A DNA stretch of 64,000 nucleotides from Thiotrichales bacterium (GTDB lineage: Bacteria; Pseudomonadota; Gammaproteobacteria; Beggiatoales; Beggiatoaceae): assembly GCA_016745035.1 (NCBI GenBank), contig JADGDE010000007.1, positions 111,333-175,332 of the forward strand, read 5' to 3'. The translations under genes were made by a program, and so were the position numbers. This document shows, piece by piece, positions 45,231 through 54,779 of the stretch (positions within the stretch are counted from its first letter, which is position 1; each line of letters begins with the position of its first letter). The notes beneath the pieces are model-generated. The model saw nothing but the letters and a program-made list of their open reading frames with translations, made no database searches and was not told the DNA's origin.

Positions 45231-46357
45231 GAATCTAACCAGCGCTTGGGATCAAAGGCTTTGCCTTGTTTGCGCAATTCAAAATACAGCCCCGCGTGTT
45301 TTTGTCCGCCACTTTTACCGACTTGGGCGATGACATCACCTTGCAAGACACTGTCGCCGACTTTTTTGTATAAATTGCGATTGTGTCCATAAAGGCTCAT
45401 GTATTGGCTATCGTGTTTGATAATGACTAAATAACCGAGATTACGAAACCAGTCGGCAAACACGATTTCGCCATCGGCAACACTGCGCACATTATTGCCC
45501 TCCTCGGTCTGAAAAAATAGCCCTTGCCATTTGAGTTTGCCAATGCCGCGTTTTTCACCAAAAGAATGCCGAATTTCGCCCATGACCGGATGGGGTAAAT
45601 GGCGTTTTAACTGCGCAAAAGGCACGCGCGCGGGGACTTTAATCACCTCTGTAGGTAGCTGCCCCAATAATTGCTGTAACTCGGCTTTATCGGTTTTTAA
45701 GTTATAGAGATTAAAATCTTGGTTTTCGATGGTCTCAGACAAAGCCATCAATACTTGCTGGCGCATCCGATAACTGTCTTGCAATTGTTGTTTTTGTGCT
45801 TGAGTATCTTGCAATAATTGGCTAACTTTGCGAGTCTCGGCGCTGACTTCCGCTTTTAAGGTGTCTAATTGTTCAAGGTGTTGTTGATAACGCTCGATTT
45901 GCGCAGCACGGGCGCGGTTAAAATAATCATAATAGGTCAGCACCCGCCCGATCATGGTTGGGTCTTCTTGGTTCAAAAGAATTTTTAAATAATCTTGTCG
46001 CCCCATGATATAAGCGGCACGCACTTGCTTGGAGAGATAATCTTGCTCGGTTTTGACTTGCGCTTGTTTTTCCTGCCATGCTTGGCGCAGCTTTTCCAAG
46101 TCTTGTTGTTTTTGCGGTAACACTTGATTGAGTTTTTGTAAGGACTCGGCTAAATCGGCAATACTGCTCTCGGTGCTTTGCAAGCCTTGTTGCAGTGTTT
46201 GATAGCGCTCGCGGTTATCCTCGACCTCTTCTGAGAGACTTTCGATTGCCGCTTGTACCTTGGCGAGTTTGTCGGCATGGTTGGGTGCGGCTGAAATTTG
46301 CCCCAAGCATCCCCATAAAAGCAAGGTGAAATAAATTGATATGCTGTGTTTGCTCAT
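45227..46357 (-). CDS. envC: EnvC-like murein hydrolase activator
   Basis: 376 residues with signal peptide MSKHSISIYFTLLLWGCLGQ, a long coiled coil (about 28-245) and a C-terminal LytM/M23 domain (about 260-375). The catalytic zinc ligands are lost: the H...D motif reads KWQGLFFQ and the HFE-type motif reads LYFELRKQG. This is as in EnvC, which does not cut murein itself but activates AmiA/AmiB at the septum. The GYLVIIKHDSQYMSLYGHN strand block is kept. Probably periplasmic. crcB is the second gene. Confidence 0.85.
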   Translation of the reverse strand: MSKHSISIYFTLLLWGCLGQISAAPNHADKLAKVQAAIESLSEEVEDNRERYQTLQQGLQSTESSIADLAESLQKLNQVLPQKQQDLEKLRQAWQEKQAQVKTEQDYLSKQVRAAYIMGRQDYLKILLNQEDPTMIGRVLTYYDYFNRARAAQIERYQQHLEQLDTLKAEVSAETRKVSQLLQDTQAQKQQLQDSYRMRQQVLMALSETIENQDFNLYNLKTDKAELQQLLGQLPTEVIKVPARVPFAQLKRHLPHPVMGEIRHSFGEKRGIGKLKWQGLFFQTEEGNNVRSVADGEIVFADWFRNLGYLVIIKHDSQYMSLYGHNRNLYKKVGDSVLQGDVIAQVGKSGGQKHAGLYFELRKQGKAFDPKRWLDS

Positions 46358-46445
46358 GCAGCGAACGATAACCCTAATATTGGAACATTAAACCTGCGCT
46401 TTGAGGGCGCTAGTGGTCTAATTCTATCATTCTAAAGGCTTAGCT

Positions 46446-49400
46446 GTGACGCTAAAAAGCAAAATTCAAACCCCCGCCCCGGATTTATTAGCCCGCTTTG
46501 CTAATCACAAAGTTGCGGCAAACCTACTGATGATCTTGATGATTATCTCCGGTTTATTTGCCTTATCAAAACTCAACAGCCAATTTTTACCCAGTTTTAA
46601 TATTGATGTGATTACCGTGCGCGTCGCATGGCGTGGCGCAAGTGCTGATGATGTCGAGCGCGCCATCACCCAATTACTCGAGCAAGAATTGCGCAATCTA
46701 AGCGATGTCAAAGACATGACCTCGGTCTCTACCAATGGGCTATCGGTGGTGACGCTGAGTTATCACGATGGCTCGGATATGGGACTGGCTTTGGATCAAG
46801 TCACCGAAACCGTGGCAACAGTGCGTAATTTGCCCAGCAGTGCCGAGAAACCGGAAATCAGTAAAATTGTCAATTATGAACCCCTGAGCCGCTTATTATT
46901 GGTTGGCGCGGGCGATTTGGATGAATTACGTCATTGGGCCTATCATTTTGAAGAAAGCTTGCTCGACTTTGGCATTGATAAAGTCCGCATCGAAGGGTTG
47001 CCCAAGCAAGAAGTCAGTATTCAACTCGACTCCCAATCACTGCAACAACTGGGCTTGAGCCTCTCCGATGTCTCTGGGCGCATCAATGCCTACAGCCAAG
47101 ACAGCCCAGCAGGTTTAGTCGGGCGCGAAGAAGTGCCGCAACAACTGCGTGCCTTATCGCAAGGACGCGATGAACTGGCGTTTGCTGATGTGCCCCTACA
47201 AGCCGATAACAAAGGGCAATTATTACGCCTTGGTGACATTGCCGAGATTGAAAAACGCGATCGTAATGGACAAACACATTTATATTATCAAGGTAAACCG
47301 GCCATTGAACTGACTATCTCTCGCGCCCTTAACAGCGATGCATTGACCAAAGCCCGCTTGGTGCAAACATGGTTAGAAGAAACCCGCCCACAATTGCCGC
47401 AAGGCTTACAATTACATTTGTATGATGAAAGCTGGAAATACATCGAAGGGCGTATCAATCTGCTGGTCAAAAATGGGCTAGGCGGTTTGGTGCTAGTGAT
47501 TTTAGTTTTATATATTTTCCTCAGCGGTAAGGTCGCTTGGTGGGTCACAGTGGGGATTCCGGTGTGTTTACTTGCCACCCAAGCGATGCTGCTTGCCTTT
47601 GGTGGCAGCATCAATATGGTCAGCTTGTTTGCCATGATCATGGCATTGGGGGTTATTGTCGATGATGCCATTGTTGTCGGCGAAGATGCCATGACCCATT
47701 ATCAATACGGCGAATCACCGCTACAAGCGGCCGAAGGCGGCGCACGGCGAATGCTCGCCCCTGTATTTGCCTCTTCGCTAACAACGATATCCGCTTTTGT
47801 ACCGTTGATGATGATAGGCGGCATCATGGGAACGATTTTATTCGATATTCCCCTGATCATGGTCTGCGTGATTATTGTCTCTTTGATTGAAGTGTTTTTA
47901 GTCTTGCCGGGGCACTTAAATCACAGTTTTGCAAAAATGCACCACAAACCCGAGAGCAAATTGCGCCAAAAGCTCGATAAAGGTTTTGATTATTTGCGCG
48001 ACAGCCTGTTTCGTCCGCTGATTACAATCGCTTTGAAATTGCGTGCCATCACCGTGAGCCTATTAATCGCCTGTTTAATTTTAGGCATCGGCTTATTGCT
48101 CGGCAAACGGATTCAATTTGAATTTTTTCCCACGCCTGAACCCTCGTTGCTGTATGCCAATGTCAGTTTTACCGCAGGCACGCCCGCGCATAAAGTCGAT
48201 GCTTACCTTGCCCACTTGCGAGAAACGCTAGCGCAAACCGATAAAGAACTGCAAAGCGACAAATCCTTGGTGCTTACCGCGCTGACCAAACAAGGCAAAG
48301 GCATGGCATCCGACGGGCGCAGCAGTCGCAGTGGCGAGCAATTCGGCTCTTTAATTATCGAACTCGATGCCCCTGATAACCGTGAAGTTCGTAACCCTGA
48401 ATTTATCAAACATTGGGAAGCTAAAATCAAACCCGTGGCGGGTTTGGAGAGCTTTACCATCACCGCCAGACGTGGGGGGCCACCAGGGCAAGATATTGAT
48501 ATTCGTTTAAGTGGCGCGGATGCCCTGACGCTGAAGCAAGCGGCATTAGAACTTAAAACCGAACTCGCCACCCATGAAGGCGTGAGCGCGATTGAAGATG
48601 ATTTACCCTACGGGCGCGAACAACTAATTTACACCCTCAGCCCTATTGCTGTTGCTGCGGGCTTAAGTCATAGCGACGTGAGTCGGCAATTGCGCGCCGC
48701 CTTTGATGGTGAATTGGTACAAATTTATCTCGACGGACGTGATGAAATCGAAGTCCGCGTTGCCCTGAGCGATAAGCAACGCGACTATAACCACAGTTTA
48801 GAACAGTTTGAACTCAAACTTGCCAACGGCGACAGCATCCCCCTACATAGCGCCTTAGAAACCCGCTATCAACCCGGTTTTGATGCCCTGCGCCATTATC
48901 AAGGCAAACTCACCGTACAAGTGGTGGGCAATGTCGATAGAGCGGTGAATAACAGCGGCGAGATTTTAGCCAAACTCAAAAAAGGCTTTTTACCCGAACT
49001 GGCAGCGCGTTATAACATCAGTTATCAATACGAAGGGCTAGCCGCCCGCCAAGCCGAGACCTTTAGTGATATGAAACGCGGCGTGTTAATCGCTTTGGCT
49101 TCGATTTATATTATTCTTGCTTGGGTGTTTTCATCTTACGGCTGGCCGTTGGTGGTCATGTCGGTGATACCTTTTGGACTGATTGGCGCGATCATGGGGC
49201 ATTGGTTGATGGGGATGAATATGAGCCTGATTTCTTTATTTGGCTTTTTTGCTCTTTCGGGGATTGTGGTCAATGACTCAATTGTCTTGGTGACTTTTTA
49301 CCGCTATCAACGCGAGAAAGGCATCGCCGTTGCCGAGGCGCTAGTCGAAGCCTCCTGCCAACGTTTGCGGGCGGTATTGCTCACCTCGCTAACCACGATC

Positions 49401-49565
49401 GGCGGCTTATTGCCTATTTTGTTTGAAACCTCACGGCAAGCGCAATTTTTGATTCCGATGGCGGTGTCGCTGATTTTTGGGCTGGCTTTTGCCACCGTAT
49501 TGGTGTTGATTCTAGTACCGACTTTGTTATCGTTTTATGAGAATTGGATAGCGCGGCAGCATTGA
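46446..49565 (+). CDS. RND-family efflux transporter
   Basis: 1039 residues starting at GTG 46446, with twelve helices in the AcrB/HAE1-like plan. The N-terminal helix HKVAANLLMILMIISGLFAL is followed by a porter domain with RVAWRGASADDVERAITQLL. The proton-relay region ALGVIVDDAIVVGEDA is near residue 400, a second large periplasmic domain spans about 545-865, and GIVVNDSIVLVTFYRY is near 940. These features place it in the heavy-metal/multidrug or lipid-export group of RND pumps. No membrane-fusion or outer-membrane partner gene is adjacent. Divergent from envC with 88 bases between the starts. Confidence 0.93.
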   Translation: MTLKSKIQTPAPDLLARFANHKVAANLLMILMIISGLFALSKLNSQFLPSFNIDVITVRVAWRGASADDVERAITQLLEQELRNLSDVKDMTSVSTNGLSVVTLSYHDGSDMGLALDQVTETVATVRNLPSSAEKPEISKIVNYEPLSRLLLVGAGDLDELRHWAYHFEESLLDFGIDKVRIEGLPKQEVSIQLDSQSLQQLGLSLSDVSGRINAYSQDSPAGLVGREEVPQQLRALSQGRDELAFADVPLQADNKGQLLRLGDIAEIEKRDRNGQTHLYYQGKPAIELTISRALNSDALTKARLVQTWLEETRPQLPQGLQLHLYDESWKYIEGRINLLVKNGLGGLVLVILVLYIFLSGKVAWWVTVGIPVCLLATQAMLLAFGGSINMVSLFAMIMALGVIVDDAIVVGEDAMTHYQYGESPLQAAEGGARRMLAPVFASSLTTISAFVPLMMIGGIMGTILFDIPLIMVCVIIVSLIEVFLVLPGHLNHSFAKMHHKPESKLRQKLDKGFDYLRDSLFRPLITIALKLRAITVSLLIACLILGIGLLLGKRIQFEFFPTPEPSLLYANVSFTAGTPAHKVDAYLAHLRETLAQTDKELQSDKSLVLTALTKQGKGMASDGRSSRSGEQFGSLIIELDAPDNREVRNPEFIKHWEAKIKPVAGLESFTITARRGGPPGQDIDIRLSGADALTLKQAALELKTELATHEGVSAIEDDLPYGREQLIYTLSPIAVAAGLSHSDVSRQLRAAFDGELVQIYLDGRDEIEVRVALSDKQRDYNHSLEQFELKLANGDSIPLHSALETRYQPGFDALRHYQGKLTVQVVGNVDRAVNNSGEILAKLKKGFLPELAARYNISYQYEGLAARQAETFSDMKRGVLIALASIYIILAWVFSSYGWPLVVMSVIPFGLIGAIMGHWLMGMNMSLISLFGFFALSGIVVNDSIVLVTFYRYQREKGIAVAEALVEASCQRLRAVLLTSLTTIGGLLPILFETSRQAQFLIPMAVSLIFGLAFATVLVLILVPTLLSFYENWIARQH

Positions 49566-49585
49566 TGAGATGAAGTTTTAAACCA

Positions 49586-49849
49586 ATGAAACTAAACCTT
49601 ATTATCATTTTGTTGTTAATTACGATCCTTGCTAACTATGCAATGGGCTATTATGATCCATCATATCCCAGCGGGATAGCATTGATTTTATTTGTATTTT
49701 TATCAGTCAGTGTTTTTAATATGCTTTTGCTTTGGTATCCTCAAGCTTTGAAAATACCCCTTGTTTTAAACCAGCGACAAAAAGGTCGAATAAAATTAGA
49801 TTTAGTCATGCAGGTAATAATGGTTATTGTCATATTGTCCTTAATATAA
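49586..49849 (+). CDS. small membrane protein, unknown
   Basis: 87 residues with three predicted helices: LNLIIILLLITILANYAMGY, IALILFVFLSVSVFNMLLLW and LDLVMQVIMVIVILSLI. The first turn after helix one has YYDPSYPSG. No family recognised. The start is 20 bases after the RND gene stop, so it may be in the same transcript. The IS1-type element begins just downstream. Confidence 0.5.
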   Translation: MKLNLIIILLLITILANYAMGYYDPSYPSGIALILFVFLSVSVFNMLLLWYPQALKIPLVLNQRQKGRIKLDLVMQVIMVIVILSLI

Positions 49850-49862
49850 ATATCCCCTATCT

Positions 49863-50600
49863 AATTTTTATAGCCCTACATGAGTAGTGATAATTGTAAA
49901 AAATGGAAGTATTCATACAGGTAAACCAAAATATGCTTGTAAAGATTGCTCTCGCCAGTTTGTTGAGAATCCACAAAATAGAAATCAACCTATTCCTCCC
50001 GAAACGACCGAATTGATAGACAAACTTTTATTGGAAAAAATCGCTTTGGAAACCATTGCTCGAGTGACAGGATGGTTACAAAAATATGTGGATAAAAAAT
50101 ATGAGCAAATTCCTCGAGAGGCAAAAAAGTCTAAAGGCAGACTCACACTGGAAATAGATGAAGCTTGGTCGTTTGTTTTACATAAAAAAAATAAGCAATG
50201 GATTTGGCTGGCTTTGGATCGTGAGACAAGGGAGGTTGTTGGCGTATATATTGGCGCTCGTGATGCTGAAGCTGCCCAAAAGCTATGGCAATCTCTCCCG
50301 CCTGTTTATCGGCAATGTGCCGTGTCATACACGGACTTTTGGAAAGCATATCAAATCGTTTTACCTAGCAAACGACATCATGCTGTTGGGAAAGAAACGG
50401 GACTAAAAACCACATTGAGCGTTTTAATGGCATTTTGCGTCAATGGGTTTCTCGGTTGCTCAGAAAAACTTTATCTTTTTCTAAAAAAATCGAAAACCAT
50501 ATTGGTGGTATTTGGTATTTCATTCATCATTATAACCAGTCATTATGCTTGGATAATTGATTTTATATCATTACCCATGCAGGACTACCCAAATTTTTAT
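49863..50600 (+). mobile_element. IS1-type insertion element, degenerate
   Basis: Terminal inverted repeats: AGCCCTACATGAGTAGTGATA at the left (49872-49892) and the inverse of AGTCCTGCATGGGTAATGATA at the right (about 50566-50586). They are flanked by the exact 9-mer AATTTTTAT at 49863-49871 and 50592-50600, the duplication size of IS1. The body of about 720 bases carries one broken transposase. Confidence 0.82.
49887..50560 (+). pseudogene. IS1 transposase, frameshifted and 5'-truncated
   Basis: The text KYACKDCSRQFVENPQNRNQ then LTLEIDEAWSFVLHKKNKQW and VYIGARDAEAAQKLW is IS1 transposase (DDE/DxD type). The N-terminal zinc-finger half with its first CxxC is missing, since an in-frame stop (49881) lies just upstream. 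At about 50402-50410 the frame slips. The correct tail, NHIERFNGILRQWVSRLLRK to IENHIGGIWYFIHHYNQSL, continues in the next frame to a stop at 50558. Two lesions make it inactive. Confidence 0.85.
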
Positions 50601-51601
50601 GTTTTCGCAACGCTTTCCAAACGTGCCACTTGCCAACTGATGGCACTATAAATCAACAGCCAAGCACCTAAGCCTAGCCATTGTAGCGTTGGGCTAAGTT
50701 GTAATAATTGTATCGTCGAAAGGCTACAGGCGAGCATTAACACATATGACCACAGCACGGTTTTTTTGTGTCCCCAGCCGAGGCAAACTAAGCGTTGATA
50801 ATGGTGCGATCGGTGTGCTTCCCAGATTTTTTCGTGGCGATAAATGCGTTTTAATAGTGTCACGGTAGCATCGACAATAAAGGGCGAGAACAATAACACC
50901 GCTGCCCACCACGGTAAGATCGCTTGCTGTACGCCCCATAAGCTCAAGCTGGCGGCCAAAAAGCCCAGCGTCGATGCGCCGACATCGCCCATAAAAATCT
51001 TTGCTGGCGGGAAATTAAACACTAAAAAGCCAAGGCTGGCCGCTGCAATCGTGGCATTGATTTGTGCAAATGCCAGCGCATCAACTTGATAGCCTAAATA
51101 CGCCAGCGTACCAAAACCAAACACACTCATGCCACCAGCAAAACCGTCCATGCCGTCCATAAAATTGTATAAGTTCAGCATCCAGACAATAAACAAAAGG
51201 CTAAACAGTGCGCCTACTGGGGCAGACCATTGCCAAACCATATCGGGTAATTGTAAGGCGGGCAGCCATAAATCACTTAAACTTAGGGCAAGATAGGCGG
51301 CGAATAGATGCACCAACAAACGGTAACGCGCTGATAAGGGATAGCAATCATCTAAAAAGGAGACCAGCGCAATCAGCCCTGCACCGAGCCAAATGCCGGA
51401 TAAATCCTGCGGTTTATCTAGCACACTCAGGCTGATGAGTACGGCGATTAAAATCGCCACGCCGCCGATTTGTGGTGTCGGGCGAGTGTGTAAAGAACGT
51501 TGATTGGGAGCATCCGGCGGCGAGAGCCAATCGAAGGCATAACGACTAAACACACCTGTGAACAAGGCGGCAATGATAAAACTGAATATCGCGCTCAGCA
51601 T
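50597..51601 (-). CDS. polyprenyl-phosphate sugar-1-phosphate transferase (WecA/WbpL type)
   Basis: A 334-residue polytopic enzyme of glycosyltransferase family 4. Marks are PNQRSLHTRPTPQIGGVAIL near residue 35, FLDDCYPLSARYRLLVHLFA near 86, the catalytic NLYNFMDGMDGFAGGMSVFG near 142, and NFPPAKIFMGDVGASTLGF near 195. It moves a HexNAc-1-phosphate to undecaprenyl phosphate, the first step of O-antigen or exopolysaccharide units; the exact sugar is unknown. The IS1 target duplication overlaps the stop codon without changing the protein. relA lies five bases upstream. Confidence 0.88.
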   Translation of the reverse strand: MLSAIFSFIIAALFTGVFSRYAFDWLSPPDAPNQRSLHTRPTPQIGGVAILIAVLISLSVLDKPQDLSGIWLGAGLIALVSFLDDCYPLSARYRLLVHLFAAYLALSLSDLWLPALQLPDMVWQWSAPVGALFSLLFIVWMLNLYNFMDGMDGFAGGMSVFGFGTLAYLGYQVDALAFAQINATIAAASLGFLVFNFPPAKIFMGDVGASTLGFLAASLSLWGVQQAILPWWAAVLLFSPFIVDATVTLLKRIYRHEKIWEAHRSHHYQRLVCLGWGHKKTVLWSYVLMLACSLSTIQLLQLSPTLQWLGLGAWLLIYSAISWQVARLESVAKT

Positions 51602-51605
51602 CGGC

Positions 51606-53792
51606 TTATTGGCTCACTTTGCGGTGAACGCTGATGATATTGCTGAGGTTATCGACTTTTTCCAGCGCCCGACTCAATTGACGCAAGTCTTTAACTTCTA
51701 AAACCAGCGCCAAGGTTGCCACTTGTTCGGCATTGGTACAGGTATCAACTCGGCGAACATTGATATGTTCCTCAGTTAAAATACCGCTGATGTCGTGCAG
51801 TAAGCCAAAGCGATCATCGGCATGGACTTCGATGTCCACAGGATAGCTGTCATTGTGGCTGTCGTTCCACATCACTGGCAATAAATACTCATCTTTTTCT
51901 TGTTGCCAATGTAGGACTTTGTTGCAGGTTTGGTGATGCACGGCGATAGAGCCATCGGGGTTTAAGTGTCCGATAATCTCATCGTCGGGAATCGGCTTGC
52001 AGCAAGTGGCGGTATACATGCGATAGCGGTCATAGCCTTGCACAGCGTTGCTGGGGGTTTTGTATAAGCTGGAGACGTGTTTATTGGGAAAGACTTTTTC
52101 GGTTAAGACGTTGATAATCTGTCCCATGCGCAAATCATCGCGCCCCAATGCGGCAAGAAAACTATCCAAATCATCATAGTCAAAATGTTTGGCTAGGTCG
52201 TTTAAATCTAGCCCGGTGATATTGAGGCGTTCGAGTTCTTTATCTAAAGCCGATCGTCCATCGGCGATGTGTTGTCCGCTGTCGCGCTGTTTGAGCCATT
52301 GGCGCACCCGTGTCCGCGCCCGTGAGGTTTTGATATAGCCTAAGCGGCAATCGAGCCAATGCCGCCGTGGCGAGGGTTCTTTGGATTTGAGAATTTCAAC
52401 TTTATCCCCTGTTTTGAGGATATAGTTTAGCGGTAAGGCATGGGTATTAATCAGCGCGCCACGGCAACGGTGTCCGAGTTCGGTGTGAATATGATAAGCG
52501 TAGTCAATCGGGGTCGAGCCATGCGGCAAGTCGATAATTTGTCCTTTCGGTGAGAGAATATAGACCCGTTTTTCTAATAATTCCGATTTAAAGCGCTCGA
52601 TAAAATCAATCGCATTGCTTTCTTCTTCCTGCCAAGTCAGCACTTGCCGCAGCCATTCGAGTTTTTGATCAAAAACTTTGTCTGAGTCTGAGCGCCCTTC
52701 TTTATAGCGCCAATGAGCCGCGACCCCAAACTCGGAATTGTAGTGCATGTCATGGGTGCGGAGTTGCACTTCCAAGACTTGTTGGTCCTCGGCAATCACG
52801 GCGGTGTGCAGGGATTTATAATCGTTGTTTTTTGGTGAGGCAATATAATCATCAAATTCGCCATGAATTGGCGGGAAGGCTTTATGCACCACACCAAGCG
52901 CGGTATAACATTCGGCCTCGGTATCGACTAACACACGAACCGCCAGCTTGTCGTGGACTTGGTGGACTTCCAAGTTTTTTTGTTTCATCTTATTCCAGAT
53001 GCTATAGATATGTTTGGGACGACCGGCAACCTCGGCTTTGATACCTGCTTGTTTCAGGCGTTTTTGGATTAAGTCGATCATGGTCTCGATATATTTTTCG
53101 CGATTATCACGCCGCCCTTCTAAGCGCCCAGCGATGCGTTTATACACATCGGGCTTCAGGTAGCGCAACGCCATGTCCTCGAGTTCCCACTTGATTTGCC
53201 AAATACCGAGGCGATTAGCCAGTGGGGCAAAAATATCTAAGGTTTCTCTGGCAATACGGCGTTGTTGGGTCTCGGGTAGATGTTTGAGCATCCGCATATC
53301 GTGCAAACGCTCGGCGAGTTTGATCAGCATCACCCGCACATCTTCGACCATCGCCAAAATCATTTTACGCAGGTTTTCGGTTTGCTCTTGCGTGCCAATG
53401 CTGTTTTGCGTGCCGTATTTAAGCTCGTTAATAAAGCTCATTTTGCTCACGCCTTCCACCAAACTGGCGACTTTTTTACCAAACTGTTTTTTGATTTTTT
53501 TCAGACTGATTAAATCATCGGCAACCAAGGTGTAAAGGGTTGCGGCAACGAGGGCATCAGCATCAAGGTTGAGCTTATGCAAGGAGTCAACAATAGTAAA
53601 AATCCGTTGCAGCGGCAATTCACCGCCTTTTTTTGGCCAGCCCCGGTATTTTTTCGCCGCCAACAAAAAGGCTTGTTCAATCGTGTCTAAAGCTTCGTTG
53701 TCGCGTCCTTTGCCTAAAGTGCTAAACCATTGTTCTAATGGCAGCGCCTGCGTGTCTTCGGGCGACAAGATATCTAAGGTATTGTGTTTCAT
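51606..53792 (-). CDS. relA: (p)ppGpp synthetase RelA
   Basis: 728 residues. The N-terminal HD domain has lost its HDxxED catalytic motif (the region reads LYTLVADDLISLKKI), so hydrolase activity is unlikely and RelA is favoured over SpoT. The synthetase domain has KLAVRVLVDTEAECYTALGV and DDYIASPKNNDYKSLHTAVI near residue 310. TGS (VYILSPKGQIIDLPHGSTPI, near 405), the zinc-finger region with CCKPIPDDEI, and a C-terminal ACT domain follow. It makes the alarmone from GTP/GDP on stalled ribosomes. It precedes the WecA-like gene by five bases. Confidence 0.94.
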   Translation of the reverse strand: MKHNTLDILSPEDTQALPLEQWFSTLGKGRDNEALDTIEQAFLLAAKKYRGWPKKGGELPLQRIFTIVDSLHKLNLDADALVAATLYTLVADDLISLKKIKKQFGKKVASLVEGVSKMSFINELKYGTQNSIGTQEQTENLRKMILAMVEDVRVMLIKLAERLHDMRMLKHLPETQQRRIARETLDIFAPLANRLGIWQIKWELEDMALRYLKPDVYKRIAGRLEGRRDNREKYIETMIDLIQKRLKQAGIKAEVAGRPKHIYSIWNKMKQKNLEVHQVHDKLAVRVLVDTEAECYTALGVVHKAFPPIHGEFDDYIASPKNNDYKSLHTAVIAEDQQVLEVQLRTHDMHYNSEFGVAAHWRYKEGRSDSDKVFDQKLEWLRQVLTWQEEESNAIDFIERFKSELLEKRVYILSPKGQIIDLPHGSTPIDYAYHIHTELGHRCRGALINTHALPLNYILKTGDKVEILKSKEPSPRRHWLDCRLGYIKTSRARTRVRQWLKQRDSGQHIADGRSALDKELERLNITGLDLNDLAKHFDYDDLDSFLAALGRDDLRMGQIINVLTEKVFPNKHVSSLYKTPSNAVQGYDRYRMYTATCCKPIPDDEIIGHLNPDGSIAVHHQTCNKVLHWQQEKDEYLLPVMWNDSHNDSYPVDIEVHADDRFGLLHDISGILTEEHINVRRVDTCTNAEQVATLALVLEVKDLRQLSRALEKVDNLSNIISVHRKVSQ

Positions 53793-53897
53793 TTGTTGTT
53801 AGCTATGGGCGTGTGTTTTGCGTTCGCAAGATGCTGGTTAAAAACAAAAAATCCGTTTTTGTTCTCCAGCAGAATTGGGGTTAAAGCCGCTATCATA

Positions 53898-54779
53898 TCA
53901 GTCAAGTAACTGATTTTCTCTTTTGCAGGCGTATAATTCTCTTTCATAATTAATTTCATGAATCATATTTTTTAATAAAATTTTAACTCTATGTTCTAAA
54001 ATTTCTTCTTCACGGTAATCCGCTGGGGCAATAAAATCGACCCGATCTTGCGCAAGCAAGGCTTTACAAATATTTTTGCCCTTGGACTGCCCTTTTTTAT
54101 ACACCGCAATCGCATGACCGCCATATAAACGAGTTATTTTCATGCTCGGCACATCGGTTAAGCCGTCGCCCACATAAATCATATTACTAAAGGGGATAGC
54201 GCGCTCAGTGTCTGGCATATGCTCATTGATACTATCGCTGATGGCTTCTTTGCCTTTATTTATCCGAAATAAAAATTGGGTTTTGCTGGTATCTGTGACC
54301 AATAATTGCGGAAATGTGGCGATGCCATTATGGTCAAAATGGTATTCGGAGGCATAAATTTTATTAAAGTATTTGTTAATGCTAACCCCGTCTAAAATTT
54401 CCTTGAGTCCGGCAGAAATAATATAGTGTTGCAGTTTAATGTGTGATTGCCCTTCGCGTTTGACAAAGGCATTCATGCGCCCAAACCAAGTCTCAACGCC
54501 AGAAAAGTATTCAATTTTTTGTGCTAGCGCTTTGAATTTGTCCCGATTAATCGCCACCGCTTGGCTTTGGGCTTTTTCCAGCAATAAGCGCATATACACC
54601 AACATGCTTTCCGCTTGGGCTTGATCGGCTTCGGCTGAGACCTCGTCCCAAAACTCGCGCGGCTTTACGCCCAGCTCGGGCAAGACCGTGTATTCTTGCA
54701 TCGGCTGGGGTGAGAGCGTGCCATCAAAGTCATAAACGATGGCAATGGTGGTTTGTTTAAACCGGCGCTGCTCAGTCAT
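53898..54779 (-). CDS. HAD-superfamily phosphatase
   Basis: 293 residues from the ATG at 54779, which overlaps the stop of the zinc-finger gene (ATGACTGA); an in-frame ATG far upstream would run through that gene. HAD motif I is IVYDFDGTLSP (near residue 18), motif II is probably HYIISAGLKEIL, and motifs III/IV are K.....MIYVGDGLTDVPSMK near 215. No transmembrane segment. It looks like a cytoplasmic phosphatase or phosphoserine-phosphatase-like enzyme. Third gene of the operon behind a radical SAM protein; substrate unknown. Confidence 0.8.
   Translation of the reverse strand: MTEQRRFKQTTIAIVYDFDGTLSPQPMQEYTVLPELGVKPREFWDEVSAEADQAQAESMLVYMRLLLEKAQSQAVAINRDKFKALAQKIEYFSGVETWFGRMNAFVKREGQSHIKLQHYIISAGLKEILDGVSINKYFNKIYASEYHFDHNGIATFPQLLVTDTSKTQFLFRINKGKEAISDSINEHMPDTERAIPFSNMIYVGDGLTDVPSMKITRLYGGHAIAVYKKGQSKGKNICKALLAQDRVDFIAPADYREEEILEHRVKILLKNMIHEINYERELYACKRENQLLD

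Noticed and set aside
45231..45300. Fluoride riboswitch before crcB
   Set aside because: crcB overlaps the coding sequence of the EnvC-like gene, so there is no untranslated leader to hold one.
45227..46357. Active M23 endopeptidase
   Set aside because: The zinc-binding histidines are replaced (KWQGLFF, LYFEL), so an EnvC-type activator is the better call.
47288..47692. 134-codon open frame opposite the RND transporter
   Set aside because: Fully contained in the transporter gene and without recognisable features.
51606..53792. SpoT (bifunctional hydrolase) assignment
   Set aside because: The HD-domain catalytic motif is not present, which fits RelA.
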